Source of the DNA: Helianthus annuus
Taxonomy: Eukaryota; Streptophyta; Magnoliopsida; Asterales; Asteraceae
Length of the DNA: 64,000 nt
Assembly (NCBI RefSeq): GCF_002127325.2
Contig: NC_035438.2
Coordinates: 89,218,385-89,282,384 of the forward strand
Direction of reading: 5' to 3'
Shown: positions 21,460 through 33,156 of the stretch, piece after piece
How the letters are laid out: each line of letters begins with the position of its first letter
How positions within the stretch are numbered: the first letter of the stretch is position 1
The notes under the pieces: generated by a model
What the model was told of the DNA's origin: nothing
What the model saw: only the letters and a program-made list of their open reading frames with translations
Database searches by the model: none
Translations under genes and position numbers: made by a program

Positions 21460-23858
21460 TGTCACACCCCCAAAATCCCACACGCGGAGTACCACCGCTT
21501 GGAGGCGTGACTGGCCAGGATCAAGCCACCAATTATATCAAACATAGCATTTAATAATAATCAAAGACATAACTGGTGTTCAAAACCCAAACACTGTTTA
21601 AGTAGCGGAAGCATTAAATGTAAAACCCAAAACATAAGTATCAATGTGTGAATGTAAAAGTGTTTAATAAGCATTCACGAGTTCTTGTCCACAACGACCC
21701 GCTTCTCCTCTGGTGCAAGCTCCAAGTATACCTAAGGTCCTGCAAGGCATGCAGCAAATAATCAACAAACTAGTTGAGCGAGTTCACAGAAAGTAAGTTC
21801 ATAACATGCATAAGTATAGCTAGTGGGGGCTTCCCATACTAGTGTGTACTAAAGGTGGGGGCTTCCCATGTTCATCCTGGCTAATGAGGGCTTCTCATTA
21901 ACGGTACTTACTAGACTAACTTCCGACCATGTGTTCTTCTTTACCGAGAACAGGAATACGTACAGGGTCACGTAGGCTTTACGTGACGTGCCCTTCCCCG
22001 AGGACAGTGGTACGCGTGGGGGCTACGTAGGCTTTACGCAGCGTGGCCTTCCGACCTGGAAGCCAGTGAATGGTATTGGGTTACGTAGGCTTTACGTAAC
22101 GTGTCCTTCCCGACCCGGGAGACATATGGCAAACATACTGGGTTACGTAGGCTTTACGTAACGTGTCCTGACTAACCTGAGGACGATGGTCTATAGTCTG
22201 GTATATGCGTAAGTACGGGTAATCATTCCACATTCATCATATCCAACCCAATTCCCAACCCGGGAATCCCATGCCATGGCTGTGTGAACTCACCTTGGTT
22301 TGCTCGGCAGATATACAATTAAAAGACTCTTGAACTAACAGTAATCAATCTCGTCCTAACAGAGTTATCACACTAGTCAGGTTCGGTTCAAATATTGCAC
22401 GTATGTATCATACAGGTGAACACGTTGTTAGCACGTACATATCATGGCAACCACGTATGTATATCATAGCAACACGGATTCAGTCAAACAATATGGTTAA
22501 CATGTGCGAAGTAGAACAAGTCCATTATGTTGTGTGGTTCAACACCTCCCGGCCCAAACATCATAAATAGCCCAATAACATTCTCGGCCCAACATCATGC
22601 ATAAGAGATCCAATGCTAAACGGTCCAAACATATAACAAATCAAACATAGTGGTCTCGGCTCCAAATAAATAAAACACATTAGTGGGCTTGTGCGGTCCA
22701 GCTTATTACCCAGCCCATACCACAGCCCAATAGAATATTCATAGGCCTTGTGCGATTCTAGTGGAGTTGTGCGGTCGGTCCTTTGGGCTTTGAGGCCCAG
22801 CCGTGATTCAAGAATGTCATGCTGTGCGATCCAGCAACAGCTTGTGCGAATGGTTCTTGGGCCTTACGGCCCAACCGGTAGGATAAGCATAAGCCCAACA
22901 GTTAAAACAATTGGACAACTTGTGCGATGCATCCCCTTGTGCGACCAAGGGTCTTGTGCGACCGGTTAACCAAATCCGGAAATTATGTATTTTAGTTACA
23001 ACCCAATTAATAGTTTCCTTTACCAAATAAATCAATCAACATCAACAGTTTCTTGTTTTACAAATTTTCGATTAAACCACACAATTCTACTACTACATCA
23101 CCTGAACCCTAATCAAGCTCATAACACGAATACAATTAGAAACATTCAAACTTATTCGATCTGCATGAGCATGTGGCCGGTCAACAGCCTGATTTACTAT
23201 ATCAACAACCTAACAAATCTGAATCATATATCGTAGCAGCAATTTAACATTCATCATCAAATCAATTAATGGGTATTCTCATGCAATTTTTATTATAAGA
23301 GCATCAATATTTGTTTACATCATTACTATCATGTATTTTCTAAAACATGTGAAGTCACATAGCATGACATAACCCAATCAAATAAAATAATTAAGCACTA
23401 ACCGATTGAAGGGAGGGTGGGGTTTGATTCGTGCACAGTGATCTTCGATGGAGGGGGGATTCCTAGGCTGCCTTCGGTTTGCGAAGAAAAGAGAGAGAGT
23501 AGCTAGGGTTTTGTTGTGTGCTAGGTGTTTTGTGTAACAATGAGAAGCAACACCCTAAGGTGATTGCTTGTATGCGTGCAAGAGGACAATGGGCCGAATC
23601 TAACCATGGGCTTGCCCCTATGACCGAGTACAAGTAATTACGGCCCAATAGTGGGCTTGTGCGGTTCGAGTGATGTTGTGTGGTTTGGGCTCAATTAGTA
23701 TATGCACATATAATACACAAGCATATCACAACGTAACATTCAATAAATACGGTTCGCATATCATCATAAAACGTTCACATAATCACATAATCATTCACGT
23801 TCATAAAGTCGTGTCATAAACGTTACACAAAATAGGTTCAGAATTTCGAGTTGTCACA
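21460..23858 (-). repeat. 5' LTR of the Tekay element
   Basis: Same 2,399-bp length as the 3' LTR; stretches compared were identical. Contains the second copy of the TTACGTA palindrome array (about 21967-22161). Confidence 0.95.
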
Positions 23859-26800
23859 GTTTTTGTTGTCGAGGTTTTGGAGTGGTACAAGGTCCACATT
23901 TCTCAAGTGAGTCCGTTTGGTATGATCCGGATTCGAAATTTTGAATTCACCTTTCGTGCTCTTGGCATAGAGCCTACCGTTGGAGATTTCCGAAGGTTTT
24001 ATCAAATGACGGTGTCCTTGGGGTTCTTTTCTTTCCGTCAGCGAGAGGGTAGTCCCAAACTGATGACTCCTCCCAAGGGGATGCCGATGTGGAAAAAGAA
24101 GTTCTTTTACATCAAGGCTGCTGCCATTGTTGCAAAGATGACGTTTCGGAATGTGACCGAGACGATCATAGCAGAGACCATTGCGGTCCCAAGTTTGAAG
24201 ACGGTGGAGTGGTTTCCGAAGTTGCAGACCATTGAGTCTGTGAAGTTGAACAACACACAGTTGTGGGTGTTGCGCATGATGCTGACACGGAGGAACAAGA
24301 AGTCAAAGCCCGTGGTGCGGGAGAAAAGTGGTGGTACGTACTTTTCATTTGTTTAACTTTCTTATCTCCATATGCGTTACTGAGTTGTGCGTTTGCTATC
24401 AGAGGATGCTCCCGTATGGAGGATGTTTGCCCCGGATTTCCAGGGTCAGGTAGAAATAGTTGTTTGTGCGGATGGTGAGGAGGAGTTCAATGTTATCATT
24501 CGAGATAACTTCCGGGTGCCTACTTAGGCCGCGTTGGCAGTTGAGTTGCCGCGGGGCAAAGGTATGTCTAGGAGTCCTTTATTCTTGTGATAACAATAAC
24601 GGTTGCACTGACTCACCTCTTGGATGGTTTTCATGCAGGTGATCTTGGGGCCTTAGGGGACCCTGATGCGAAGGGTGTGCCTAAGAGGCAAACGGTGAAA
24701 GGCGTGCGCTTTCGCCAAAAGAAAATATCGGAGGTCACTGTTGTGCCTCATCTGGTACCGCAGGCGGCAGGTATCTCTCACTCTTCTTTCCGTAGATACT
24801 TGGATTATGTGATAGTATCTGATACCCTTGAGGGTTTGGGTACAGCTGCGGGCTCGCAGTCTGGTGCTGGGAAGAGGCAAGTAGAAGAGACGGCTGCTGG
24901 TGCCGGTGGACCGAAACGTCGGAGGTTGCAGTCTAAGAGGACTGGTCCGACATCAAAGAAACCTGCGGTAAGTGTTGGTAAGTGTTGTTTAGCTTGTCTC
25001 AAGTGTTATGTACAACCTGTGTTTTGATAGCTATTTGACTTTGTTTTGCAGAGCTTCAAGATAAAGATTTCTCTATCTTTGATGCTCCGGAGTCACCCCC
25101 GCATGATGCGGGTGCGGGTGTGACTGAGGAACCTTCGACACCTCCTGTCAAGGTGGTGCCTGAGTCAACCGTGCGGAAGGAGAGTACCGCAGAGAAGGCT
25201 GCGACCCAGATATTCGATACCGTTGACTCGTCCAACAATCTGATCTCTCCCAATGAGAGAGATAATTTGAGTGTGCGATTTTCTGATTCTGGGAAGCAAC
25301 AGTCTGATGCAGAACCGCAAAAAGCTGATGCTGAAGTGCGGCAGCATGATGCTGAGCCGCAGAAGTCTCCTGCTGGTGAGAAGGGTACCGGTTCGTCTGC
25401 CGGTGGTGCGGGTTATGATGGGCCTCCAATTCAGCCTGGCGAGTCTGAATTGGAGTATTACTACCGCACTTATACCCAGGGTCGAAGTACTGTGTATCAC
25501 CGACCCCCCTGGACTGTTATGCAGGGGGATGATATTTCCAACGACCCTTCTGTGTGCAAAGAGATTCTGGGTGGTTTGGGCACCCCCTTTGAAGTAGAAC
25601 GTGCCCGTGCCGGCCCCCGTGAGTTGCGCATCAATCAACTCTCCACCTTGCTAGTGGGAAGTTCCATAGTGGCTAACGCCATTTTGGAAGACTACAAGGT
25701 GTTGGGCCGCAGAGAGGATGAAGCTGCTCGTATGCGGGCCGAAGCGGAAGAGTTGATCAAGGCTGCTCGTGCGGGTGCGGACCAGCTTGAGAAGGATAGA
25801 GCTGCTTTTGAGAAGCAGAAGCAGACCTCGGAGTGGGCTGCCACTGCTCAGCTGAAACAGGTTCGTACTCTTGCCAAACTCCTTTCTGATGAACGCAAGA
25901 GTTGGAACGAAAAGTTGTCCAACGAGCGCAAGAAGTGGAATGAATCTTGGGCTAAGCAGAATGACAATTTGTTCCGTGCTCGGCAGGAGTTGACGAATGT
26001 CAAGGCAGCGAATGTTATCTTGGGCAAAGAGAAAGCTGCCGCTGAGGCAATTGCGGTTAAAGCGCAGCAGGCGGAGGCCCTGGCTGTTAAAGCGCTGGAA
26101 GAGGCCAAGGAAACGGGGGCCCGTACTGCGAAGGCTCTGGAGGAGGCCGAAGAGAGGGAGAGCCGTTCTTCCAAGGCTCTTGAAGAGGCGAATGCTGAGC
26201 GCATTCGTTTAGATAAAGTTGTTGCCAGCCTTCAGGTATGACTTGCTACCTTTGTTGTATATTTCTCTGTCTTTTTAGAGTGTTTGCTGATGTTTGAGAA
26301 CTGTTTTTTGCTCTTTGAAAGGCCGAGGTTCATACCCGGGAGGTCGCGGTTACAGACCTCACAGCCCGCGTGACTGCGGCGGAAGAGCGGGCCAATGTTG
26401 TCGTTGAGGCCAGAGATGCTCTGACCTCTTCGTTTAACCAACTGGAGGCTGACCGTGAATGGATGCGGAGTCACGGTATCGCGCGTGTAAGTATCCCTTA
26501 CCTTTATAGTTGCTTGGATTAGTATCCGAGACTTATCCTTTGTTTACTGCAGATTGTTCAGGCTATCATGGATGCGCCTGAGACCGTAGATGGTTTAGAC
26601 TTGGTCAAGGAACGTGCCCGCGATGCCGGTTTTAAAGCTGGTTATAACCGCTGCATTTCCCATATGAACGTCATGTCTATAGGCGGTGTTACCGAAGAAC
26701 GATCCGGCTTTCGGGACGTGGATACCGAAGCTCACCTGAACGCGGCCGTAGCCTCCTTTTATGATACGTCCCTCTCTTGTGTGGAGAAGTTGGACGACTG

Positions 26801-26912
26801 TTTAGAGGCTGCGGATTACGTTGACCGGCTGCGGATGCTGTATGCTGATGCAGAAGAGGAAGATCCCGCTGGTGGTGTTGGGGATGACGCGGGTACCAGC
26901 GGTACAAAGTAG
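23859..26912 (+). pseudogene. Antisense gene of the Tat element, remainder (six-exon model)
   Basis: Exon 1 resumes at 23864 in the frame left at 14903. Model exons: 14623-14903+23864-24333, 24403-24561, 24639-24977, 25052-26235, 26322-26486, 26553-26912. All introns are GT...AG and phases agree; the sum is 2,958 nt (986 codons with stop). Exon 1 gives the globular core (VLEWYKVHISQVSPFG, FRALGIEPTVGDFRRFY, WKKKFFYI), recalling plant Transposase_28 / 'gypsy type transposon' proteins. Exons 2-3 are basic and linker-like. Exon 4 ends in a long Ala/Glu/Lys coiled coil (about 25690-26235), continued in exon 5. Exon 6 is an acidic helical tail. In exon 3, the second of two adjacent GTAAGT donors (24978) keeps the frame. 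Defects are the nested insertion and an in-frame TAG at 24525-24527. It converges on pol, whose stop is at 27578. Function unknown. Confidence 0.8.
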
Positions 26913-27577
26913 GGCTTAGGTTGGCAAGTGTGCCCCCTTTTTGTTTTCCCCTTGTATATATTAGGAACTTCATGTAAATCCATTAAGCACCGCGTGGGTG
27001 CTTGAATTTTTTGAATATAAAGTTTTTTGTTTAATTTGTACAAGTGTTTTTAATTCTTGCATGTTTGAACGTATGTATGCGGAACTTTACCCATATGTGA
27101 ATGGGGTCAAGTATATTTCATACCTTTGTCGTATGAGTACGCGTCAATTCTGTTATTTACCCCGTTGGGGTTTTAGAATTGTGGAAGCTTTGTATAAACT
27201 TATATATCCGGAATTCTACCCATTTGTGAATGGGGTCGAATATACTTCATACCTTTGTCGTATGAGTACGCGTCAATCCCATTATTTGCCTTTTTGGGCT
27301 CAGGAATTGTGTTAAGTGTTAACAAAACTTGTTTATCCGGCCGGATAAACATGCAAGTCTTTTTGCCTTTTGCTGGCCTATTACAATATTTGTGTGTGGT
27401 TACCACTTTGTATGGGTATCGCGAATGAAGATTTTGCCAATCTGTTTTTGGGATACCGCATAGTGGAACACGCATTTGTAATAGTAGTAACTAACAATAA
27501 TGTATAAAATTGCTTATTTATTTATTTGACAATGGCCTGCGGCCCGGTATGTTACATAGGAAATGTAGGAACATGGC
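26913..27577. other. Spacer between convergent antisense gene and pol
   Basis: Non-coding region where both transcripts would end. It contains a two-copy tandem repeat (separate entry). The polyadenylation-like sequence TGAATATAAAG lies near 27012. Confidence 0.5.
27071..27310. repeat. Two-copy ~129-bp tandem repeat
   Basis: Shared block GTGAATGGGGTC(A/G)A(A/G)TATA through GTATGAGTACGCGTCAAT occurs twice, 129 bp apart (GTATGAG at 27131 and 27260). Tandem repeats in this 3' region are known in other Tat-lineage elements. Confidence 0.75.
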
Positions 27578-30500
27578 TTACATATAACAGCGTCGAAGCT
27601 GTTGTGCGTTCCATGTTCGTGCGATAGATTCGCCTTCTAACGTTTGTAGTTTGTATGCGCCTTTCCCTAAGACCTCTTTGATGAGGTAGGGTCCTTCCCA
27701 TTTGGGAGCAAGTTTGCCTGGGCGCTCAGCATTAGATGCTTCGTTGTCGCGTAGGACGTAGTCTCCTGGATTGAAAGTACAAACGCGGACGCGCGTGTTG
27801 TAGTACTTTTCAAGTTTGGATTTATATTTGGCCTCGTTGATGGCAGCGTTTTCGCGCCTTTCTTCTAAGAGGTCCAAATCGATCCTGCGTTCTGTGATGT
27901 TGTCTAGTTTTTCAATAGCCAACATTCTTGGAGAGGGGAGACCTACTTCCGCGGGGATCACCGCTTCTGAACCGTAGACTAGGCTGAAGGGTGTTTCCCC
28001 ATTGCTTGTTTTTGGGCTAGTACGGTGAGCCCATAAGATACTTGGGAGTTCATCGACCCAGCCAAGCCTGGATGTTCCCAACCTTGCCTTTATGCCCTCG
28101 ACTAGCCTTTTGTTGATACTCTCAACTTGGCCGTTTCCTTGCGGATGTGCCACGGATGAGAATATGTGCTCAACATGTAGTTCTTTTAGCCACTTTTGAA
28201 ATTCGTCAGCAGCGAAGTTGGTGCCATTATCGGTGACAATGCACATTTGTAAACCGAAACGGCAGATGATGTGTTCCCAAATGAATTTTCTTGTTATCAT
28301 AGCAGTGGTTGAGGCGAGCGGTTTTGCTTCTACCCATTTTGTGAAGTAATCAACCGTTACTATGATAAATTTGACCGCACCCGGAGCGTCAGGGAAAGGT
28401 CCCACAACGTCAATTGCCCATTTCTGAAAGGGCCATGCGGTTGTGACAGGGACTAAGTTGTTCTTTGGCCGCAAAGTTTTTGGAGCGTGACGTTGACAGT
28501 CGATGCATTTGCGCAACTCTTTGACGGCGTCCAGGTGCATACCGGGCCAGTAATACCCGACATTCAAGATTTTGGCCACTACCATGCGTGGTCCAGCGTG
28601 TATGCCACATATGCCCTCGTGTATCTCTCGGATGAGGTATGTGACATCCTGGGGGTTGACGCATCGTAGTAGTGGTCCTAGGTATGACTTGCGGTATAGG
28701 ATACCGTCTCCCATTTGATAATGGCACGCTTTGTATTGTAGCTTGCGTGACTCTGACTTGCTTTCGGGAGTCACACCTGATTGCAAGTATGCAATGATAG
28801 GTGTCATCCATGATGTTGTACCGTATTGAATGACGTTGACTTGGCGTAGGGGTACCGAAGGATTTTGCAGAATTTCGATGCGTATCTCCTTTGCCAAGTG
28901 CTGGAAGCTGGTGGATGCGAGTTTTGATAGTGCATCCGCGGACTTGTTTTCACTTCGATTAATATGTCGGATATTAAACGAAGCGAATTTGGATGTTAGT
29001 TTCAGGGCTTGTTCAAGGTAGAGGATCATGACGTCCCCTTTTGCGGCATAGTCACCGCGTATTTGTCCCGCAACCAACAAAGAATCGACGTGCGCTTCCA
29101 GGTGTTGCACGCCGAGTTTGACTGCTAAACGTAGTCCCGCTAACAGGGCCTCATATTCTGTCTCGTTGTTTGTGCTTTTGAAATCGAGGCGGATTGCATA
29201 TGTAAGCTCTTGGCCGTCAGGGCTGACGAGTCGCAGGCCTGCGCCCGCACCTTCCTCGTTGGAGGCACCATCGGTAAAAAGTGCCCATGTTTCTGAGGAG
29301 GTTGGCGTTGGTGCAGGAGTTTGTGCTTCTTCGCATTCTTAGATGCGATTCACCGGTACTTCGGCGGCGAAATCAGCTAAGATCTGGCCTTTAATCGCGG
29401 GGCGCGGTTTGTAGTGTATCGTGTGCGTGCCCAGCTCGATTGCCCATTTTGCTAATCTCGCAGAGATGTCAGGTTTGGATAGGATCGGGCCGATCCTGTA
29501 ATTGGTTAGCACTGTGATGACGTGGTTTACGAAGTAGCGTCGCAACCGTCTTGAAGCGTGCACTAATGCTAGCACCAACTTCTCCATTATTGAGTATCTC
29601 GTCTCTGGGTCGTTGAGCATCTTGCTGATGTAATAGATGGGTGTTTGAACCCCCTCTCGCTCCACTATCAATACCGCACCCACCGCGTTGTACGCGGCGG
29701 ATAGGTATAATATGAGTGGCTCATCCTTGCGTGGTGCGGTTAGAGTGGGGAGTTGTATCAAACACTCCTTCATTTCCCGGAAGGCCTTTTCAGCCTCTGC
29801 GGTCCACTGGAATTGTTCTTTCTTTGAACAGCTCCGCAGGGTCTTGATGAAAGGATAAGACTTAGCTACATGGTTGGCTAAGAATCTGTTGAGTGCCGCT
29901 AGCCTACCGGCTAGCCGTTGCATATCTTTCATCGATGAAGGCGATGGCATGCGCTCGATCGCCTGGACTTTCTCCGGGTTTACCTTGAATCCATCTTTAG
30001 TCACGATGAACCCAAGGAATTTGCCTTCTTCCATTCCAAACGAGCATTTCCCTGGATTGAGCTTTATGTTAACGCTTCGCAGAGTTTGGAATGTTCTTTC
30101 AATATCTGTGAGCATGGTATCCTCTTCCATGCTCATGACGACCAGGTCGTCCATGTAGATTTCGACACTTTTGCTTATTTGCCCGCAGAAAGTGTCGTTC
30201 ATCAACTTTTGATAGGTTGAGCCCGCGTTGCGCAACCCAAACGACATCTTTGTATAACAGTAATTTCCGGTGGGAGTCCGGAATGCCATTTTGTCTTCAT
30301 CCTCAATTGCCATTTGTACTTGGTGGTACCCTTTGTAGCAATCGAGGAAACACTTCCACCTGAATGGTGCGAGATTATCGACTTTTTCGTCGATTTCTGG
30401 AAGCGCGTAACAATCCTTGGGGCAGGCTTTGTTAAGGTCTTTGTAATCGACGCACATACGCCAGCCCCCGGACGGTTTTTCTACCATGACTGGGTTGGAT

Positions 30501-30871
30501 AACCAAGTCTGGTATTTAACTTCCCGCAGGATGCCTTCGGAGAGCAGTTCTTCGATCTGCTCTTGCATCGCCTGATTTTTAGCGGACCCAAGGTGGCGTT
30601 GGCCTTGGATCACTGGCTTAATACCTGGCAAGGTATTCAAGTGATGTTGCGCGATATCACGGGGGACCCCGGTCATGTCCGCAGGTGTCCACGCGAAGAT
30701 GTCTTGGTTCCTGAAGAGAAGCTGCTTCAGGTGCGCTTTGGTGGTCGGGGACAAGGCGTGACCCAATGTGACCTTTTGTTCTGGGTATCTCGCGTTGAGA
30801 ACCCATTTTTCTGGTTGGTCGTTGGGGGTGGGCCTTGCGACCTTGGTCGGACGTACTTCGTCCGACATCAT
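27578..30871 (-). pseudogene. pol: Tat pol: RT, RNase H, second RNase H, integrase (one stop, frameshift upstream)
   Basis: The RT part (30871-29342) has the fingers/palm signature (WRMCVDYKDLNKACPKD) and the catalytic YMDD box, then a degenerate first RNase H. A single in-frame TAA (29339-29341) is followed in the same frame by a second, better preserved RNase H (LFTDGASNEEG, NNETEYEALLAGL, SENKSADALSKLA). Integrase follows: HHCC-like finger (EIHEGICGIHAG...CIDCQRH), D in WAIDVVGPFP, D in IVTDNGTNF, E in QGNGQVESINK. Two RNase H domains mark Tat/Ogre-type elements. A frame change separates it from the protease ORF. Catalytic residues of RT and integrase look intact; only the stop and the frameshift stop a continuous polyprotein. 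Confidence 0.92.
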
Positions 30872-30891
30872 GACGTCCCTGCGGGCATAGA

Positions 30892-31479
30892 TTATCGCGA
30901 CCCCCGATTCAGTTGGGAAACCGACCGCAGAGTGGGGGACGATGTGATCATATTGAAATCTCCTTGGGATTCTCTTCCGAGAAGTACGTCATATCTGGAG
31001 GTGTGAGGTAAAACCATGAAGTTTACCTCTTTTGTCCTTGTGTGCCTTCCATTGGAAAGACGCACAGGAAAAGTAATCTGGCCCAGGGGAAAGACAGTTT
31101 CCCCTGCGAACCCGGCCAACGGGTAATCTACTGCTTGCAACCGATCTTTGTCCTCCTGGTCGAACTGGTTGAAGCATTGTTCGTAGATTATATCAGAAGT
31201 ACTGCCCGGGTCGATGAATAGACGCTCGGTGCAGTAGTCTGCCAGTTGGCCTGAAATAACGACGGCGCACCTATCGCGCGGTCCGCCTCGGACTTTTGGA
31301 AAGACGACTTGCTCGTCTTTCCAGTCATTGTCCGGCCTTCTCGCCGTTTTGCGCGGCCTACCTTTGCCTCCGTGGATCATGTGGGTGGAAGCCACGTACA
31401 TGGTTCTCTTCCCGGAGGAGGTACCTTCGCCATGAGGGGTGATGCGCTTGGTGGGTTTTTGCCCACCTGGCAAAAGGTG
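30892..31479 (-). pseudogene. Tat aspartic protease region
   Basis: Contains the retropepsin-type motif LFIDPGSTSDIIY (catalytic Asp in a D-P-G-S variant) and the later YDVLLGRE hydrophobic-Gly motif. It is in the same frame as the end of gag, separated by a stop at 31480-31482. Pol continues in another frame after about 30892. Confidence 0.8.
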
Positions 31480-33098
31480 TTATAGTTTCCCCTCCTTTAA
31501 GGCCCGCTCAATCTCCAGCCGGAGACTGATGCAGTTGTTGGTGGTGTGGCCCGAGTCCTTATGGTATTCATAGTAGAGTGTGAGGTCCTGATTTTTCTTG
31601 GACTTCATTGGTTGGGCCGGTCGCAAGAACTGTGGGTCCGCAAGAAGGACCTCACTTGGCGACATGGTGATCTCGGTTCAGTTGCGATCCCGAGAATCTT
31701 TTTTTGACGCCCGATTGTCTCGGGCGGGGTTGTGGTTCCTTGGGTCGAACGTGTTGGTTCGCGGGAAATATGGTTTGGAAATGTTGTCACGATTTCCCGC
31801 GTCCCTGTTGCGGTTATTATTACGCTTGGACCCTTGGTGGGAGGTTTCGGCTTGGGGCTGTGCCTTCGCCAAATGTATGTCTTGACCGCGGTCATGACAT
31901 CTTCCCATTTTTTAGGCAAGCCTTCCTTGCCTGAGATGGATCTGACCATCTGCTTGTCCCTGACGGCCTTGATGAAGTGGTTCCGTGCCATTTGGTCTGC
32001 CACGTCACCTATCTCCAGGCACTCTTTGTTGTAACGGACGACGAATGCTTCGATAGATTCGTCGTCCCTTCGCCAGATATTCATGACGTCCATCGAATCG
32101 CGTTCGTGGCGTCGTTGTTGGCTGAAATGGGCGAGGAACTTGGTACGCAAGTCCTCGAATGATTCCAGTGATCCTACTGGCAAAGAATCGAACCATGCCC
32201 TGGCCAGGCCCGTGAGGGTCTGGGGGAAAAAATTACACCACGTGGGTTCATCCCACTGGCCGTTGCACCCTGCGCCAATGAAGACGTTCATGTGGTTGTC
32301 CGGGTCGGTCGAACCACTGTATTTCCCGATGCCGAATGGGAATTTTGTAGTTGTGACCCGGGCGTGGGCAATCCGCGGGGCGAACTTGGAATTTTCGGCT
32401 GCTGCCTTTGGCCTGTATGGTTCATTAGCAGGGCGCTTGGCCGCCCTGAGGTATGTGTTGCGGGGGTGACTGGGAGGAACATAGTTGCGCCCTCCCGGTC
32501 TGCTGCTGGTGTCGTGCGAATCCCCGCGTTAGGTACAGTCGTCAGGGTCGGTATAACCGTACCCTTCGGTGTATGGTTGTGGGCCCAACCGGCTCTGAAT
32601 ACCTGGGCCGTGTCGGGAGGTAGACCGCCGCCTGTCCTCGCCATAAGGACCAAGGCGGGTATGCACTGGTCCTCTGGTGTGGGACCCATACGAGGAACCG
32701 TCCTCGTGGAGTGTGCGGACCGAACAATAAGATGATCCGCGGTCTTCACGTCGGCTTATTGAAGCCGGACGTGAATGTACCCTGCCGTCGTATTGTAAAA
32801 TACGGTCAGCAGGGGTGTGCGGTGCTGGGGTAGGCCCAGCTTGTATATGCGCTTCCGCACAAGCGCGGTTGTATGTTGCTGTCAGCAGGGCTGCCTGCTG
32901 ATCATACCAGGTATGAACGTCCATGCCTGGTGGGATCGCAGGTGCGAACTGTGATAAGTCATGTCCAAACGTAAAGGAGGGACCCCTTTGTGTGTACGTG
33001 CCAATGTGTCCGGGTTGGGAGGTCGAGGGATTGACTCCTATCGGAGGTGGGATTGGGGGATTTTGGTTATCCGCAGTGTTGTTTTGGTGATCAGTCAT
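31480..33098 (-). pseudogene. gag: Tat Gag with stops and a frameshift
   Basis: Starts at ATG 33098 (MTDHQNNTADNQNPP), 46 bp after the PBS. A disordered Pro/Ser/Arg-rich N-terminal part runs to an in-frame TAA at 32529-32531. The same frame continues into the retrotransposon gag domain (WCNFFPQTLTGLARAWFDSL, DLRTKFLAHFSQQRRHE). A frameshift at about 31860-31900, then stops at 31678-31680 and 31480-31482, break the basic tail. The zinc-knuckle-like YYEYHKDSGHTTNNC lacks its first Cys (Tyr instead), so nucleic-acid binding is probably impaired. Ordinary decay, possibly by C-to-T changes, explains the stops. Confidence 0.85.
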
Positions 33099-33143
33099 GA
33101 TCTTGAGAGAGGGAAAAGGATAGATGAAAAATGCTAAGAGTAG

Positions 33144-33155
33144 CGGTGGGCGCCA
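33144..33155 (-). other. Primer-binding site of the Tat element
   Basis: Minus strand TGGCGCCCACCG lies one base from the 5' LTR. The sequence is typical of Tat/Ogre elements, where it is usually assigned to a tRNA-Arg; I did not verify the tRNA. Confidence 0.7.
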
Positions 33156-33156
33156 A

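Larger units (their letters stand above)
14904..23858 (-). mobile_element. Nested Ty3/gypsy chromovirus, Tekay/Del lineage, recent and defective
   Basis: 8,955 bp with LTRs of 2,399 bp each (14904-17302, 21460-23858). Target duplication GTTTT is present on both sides (14899-14903, 23859-23863). The LTR copies showed no difference in the stretches I compared, and the ORFs they contain are identical, so insertion is very recent. Minus-strand order is 5' LTR, tRNA-iMet PBS, gag, remnant of RT, RNase H, integrase, chromodomain, PPT, 3' LTR. The C-terminal chromodomain and long LTRs indicate Tekay. Protease and most of RT are absent, so the element cannot move on its own. Confidence 0.93.
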
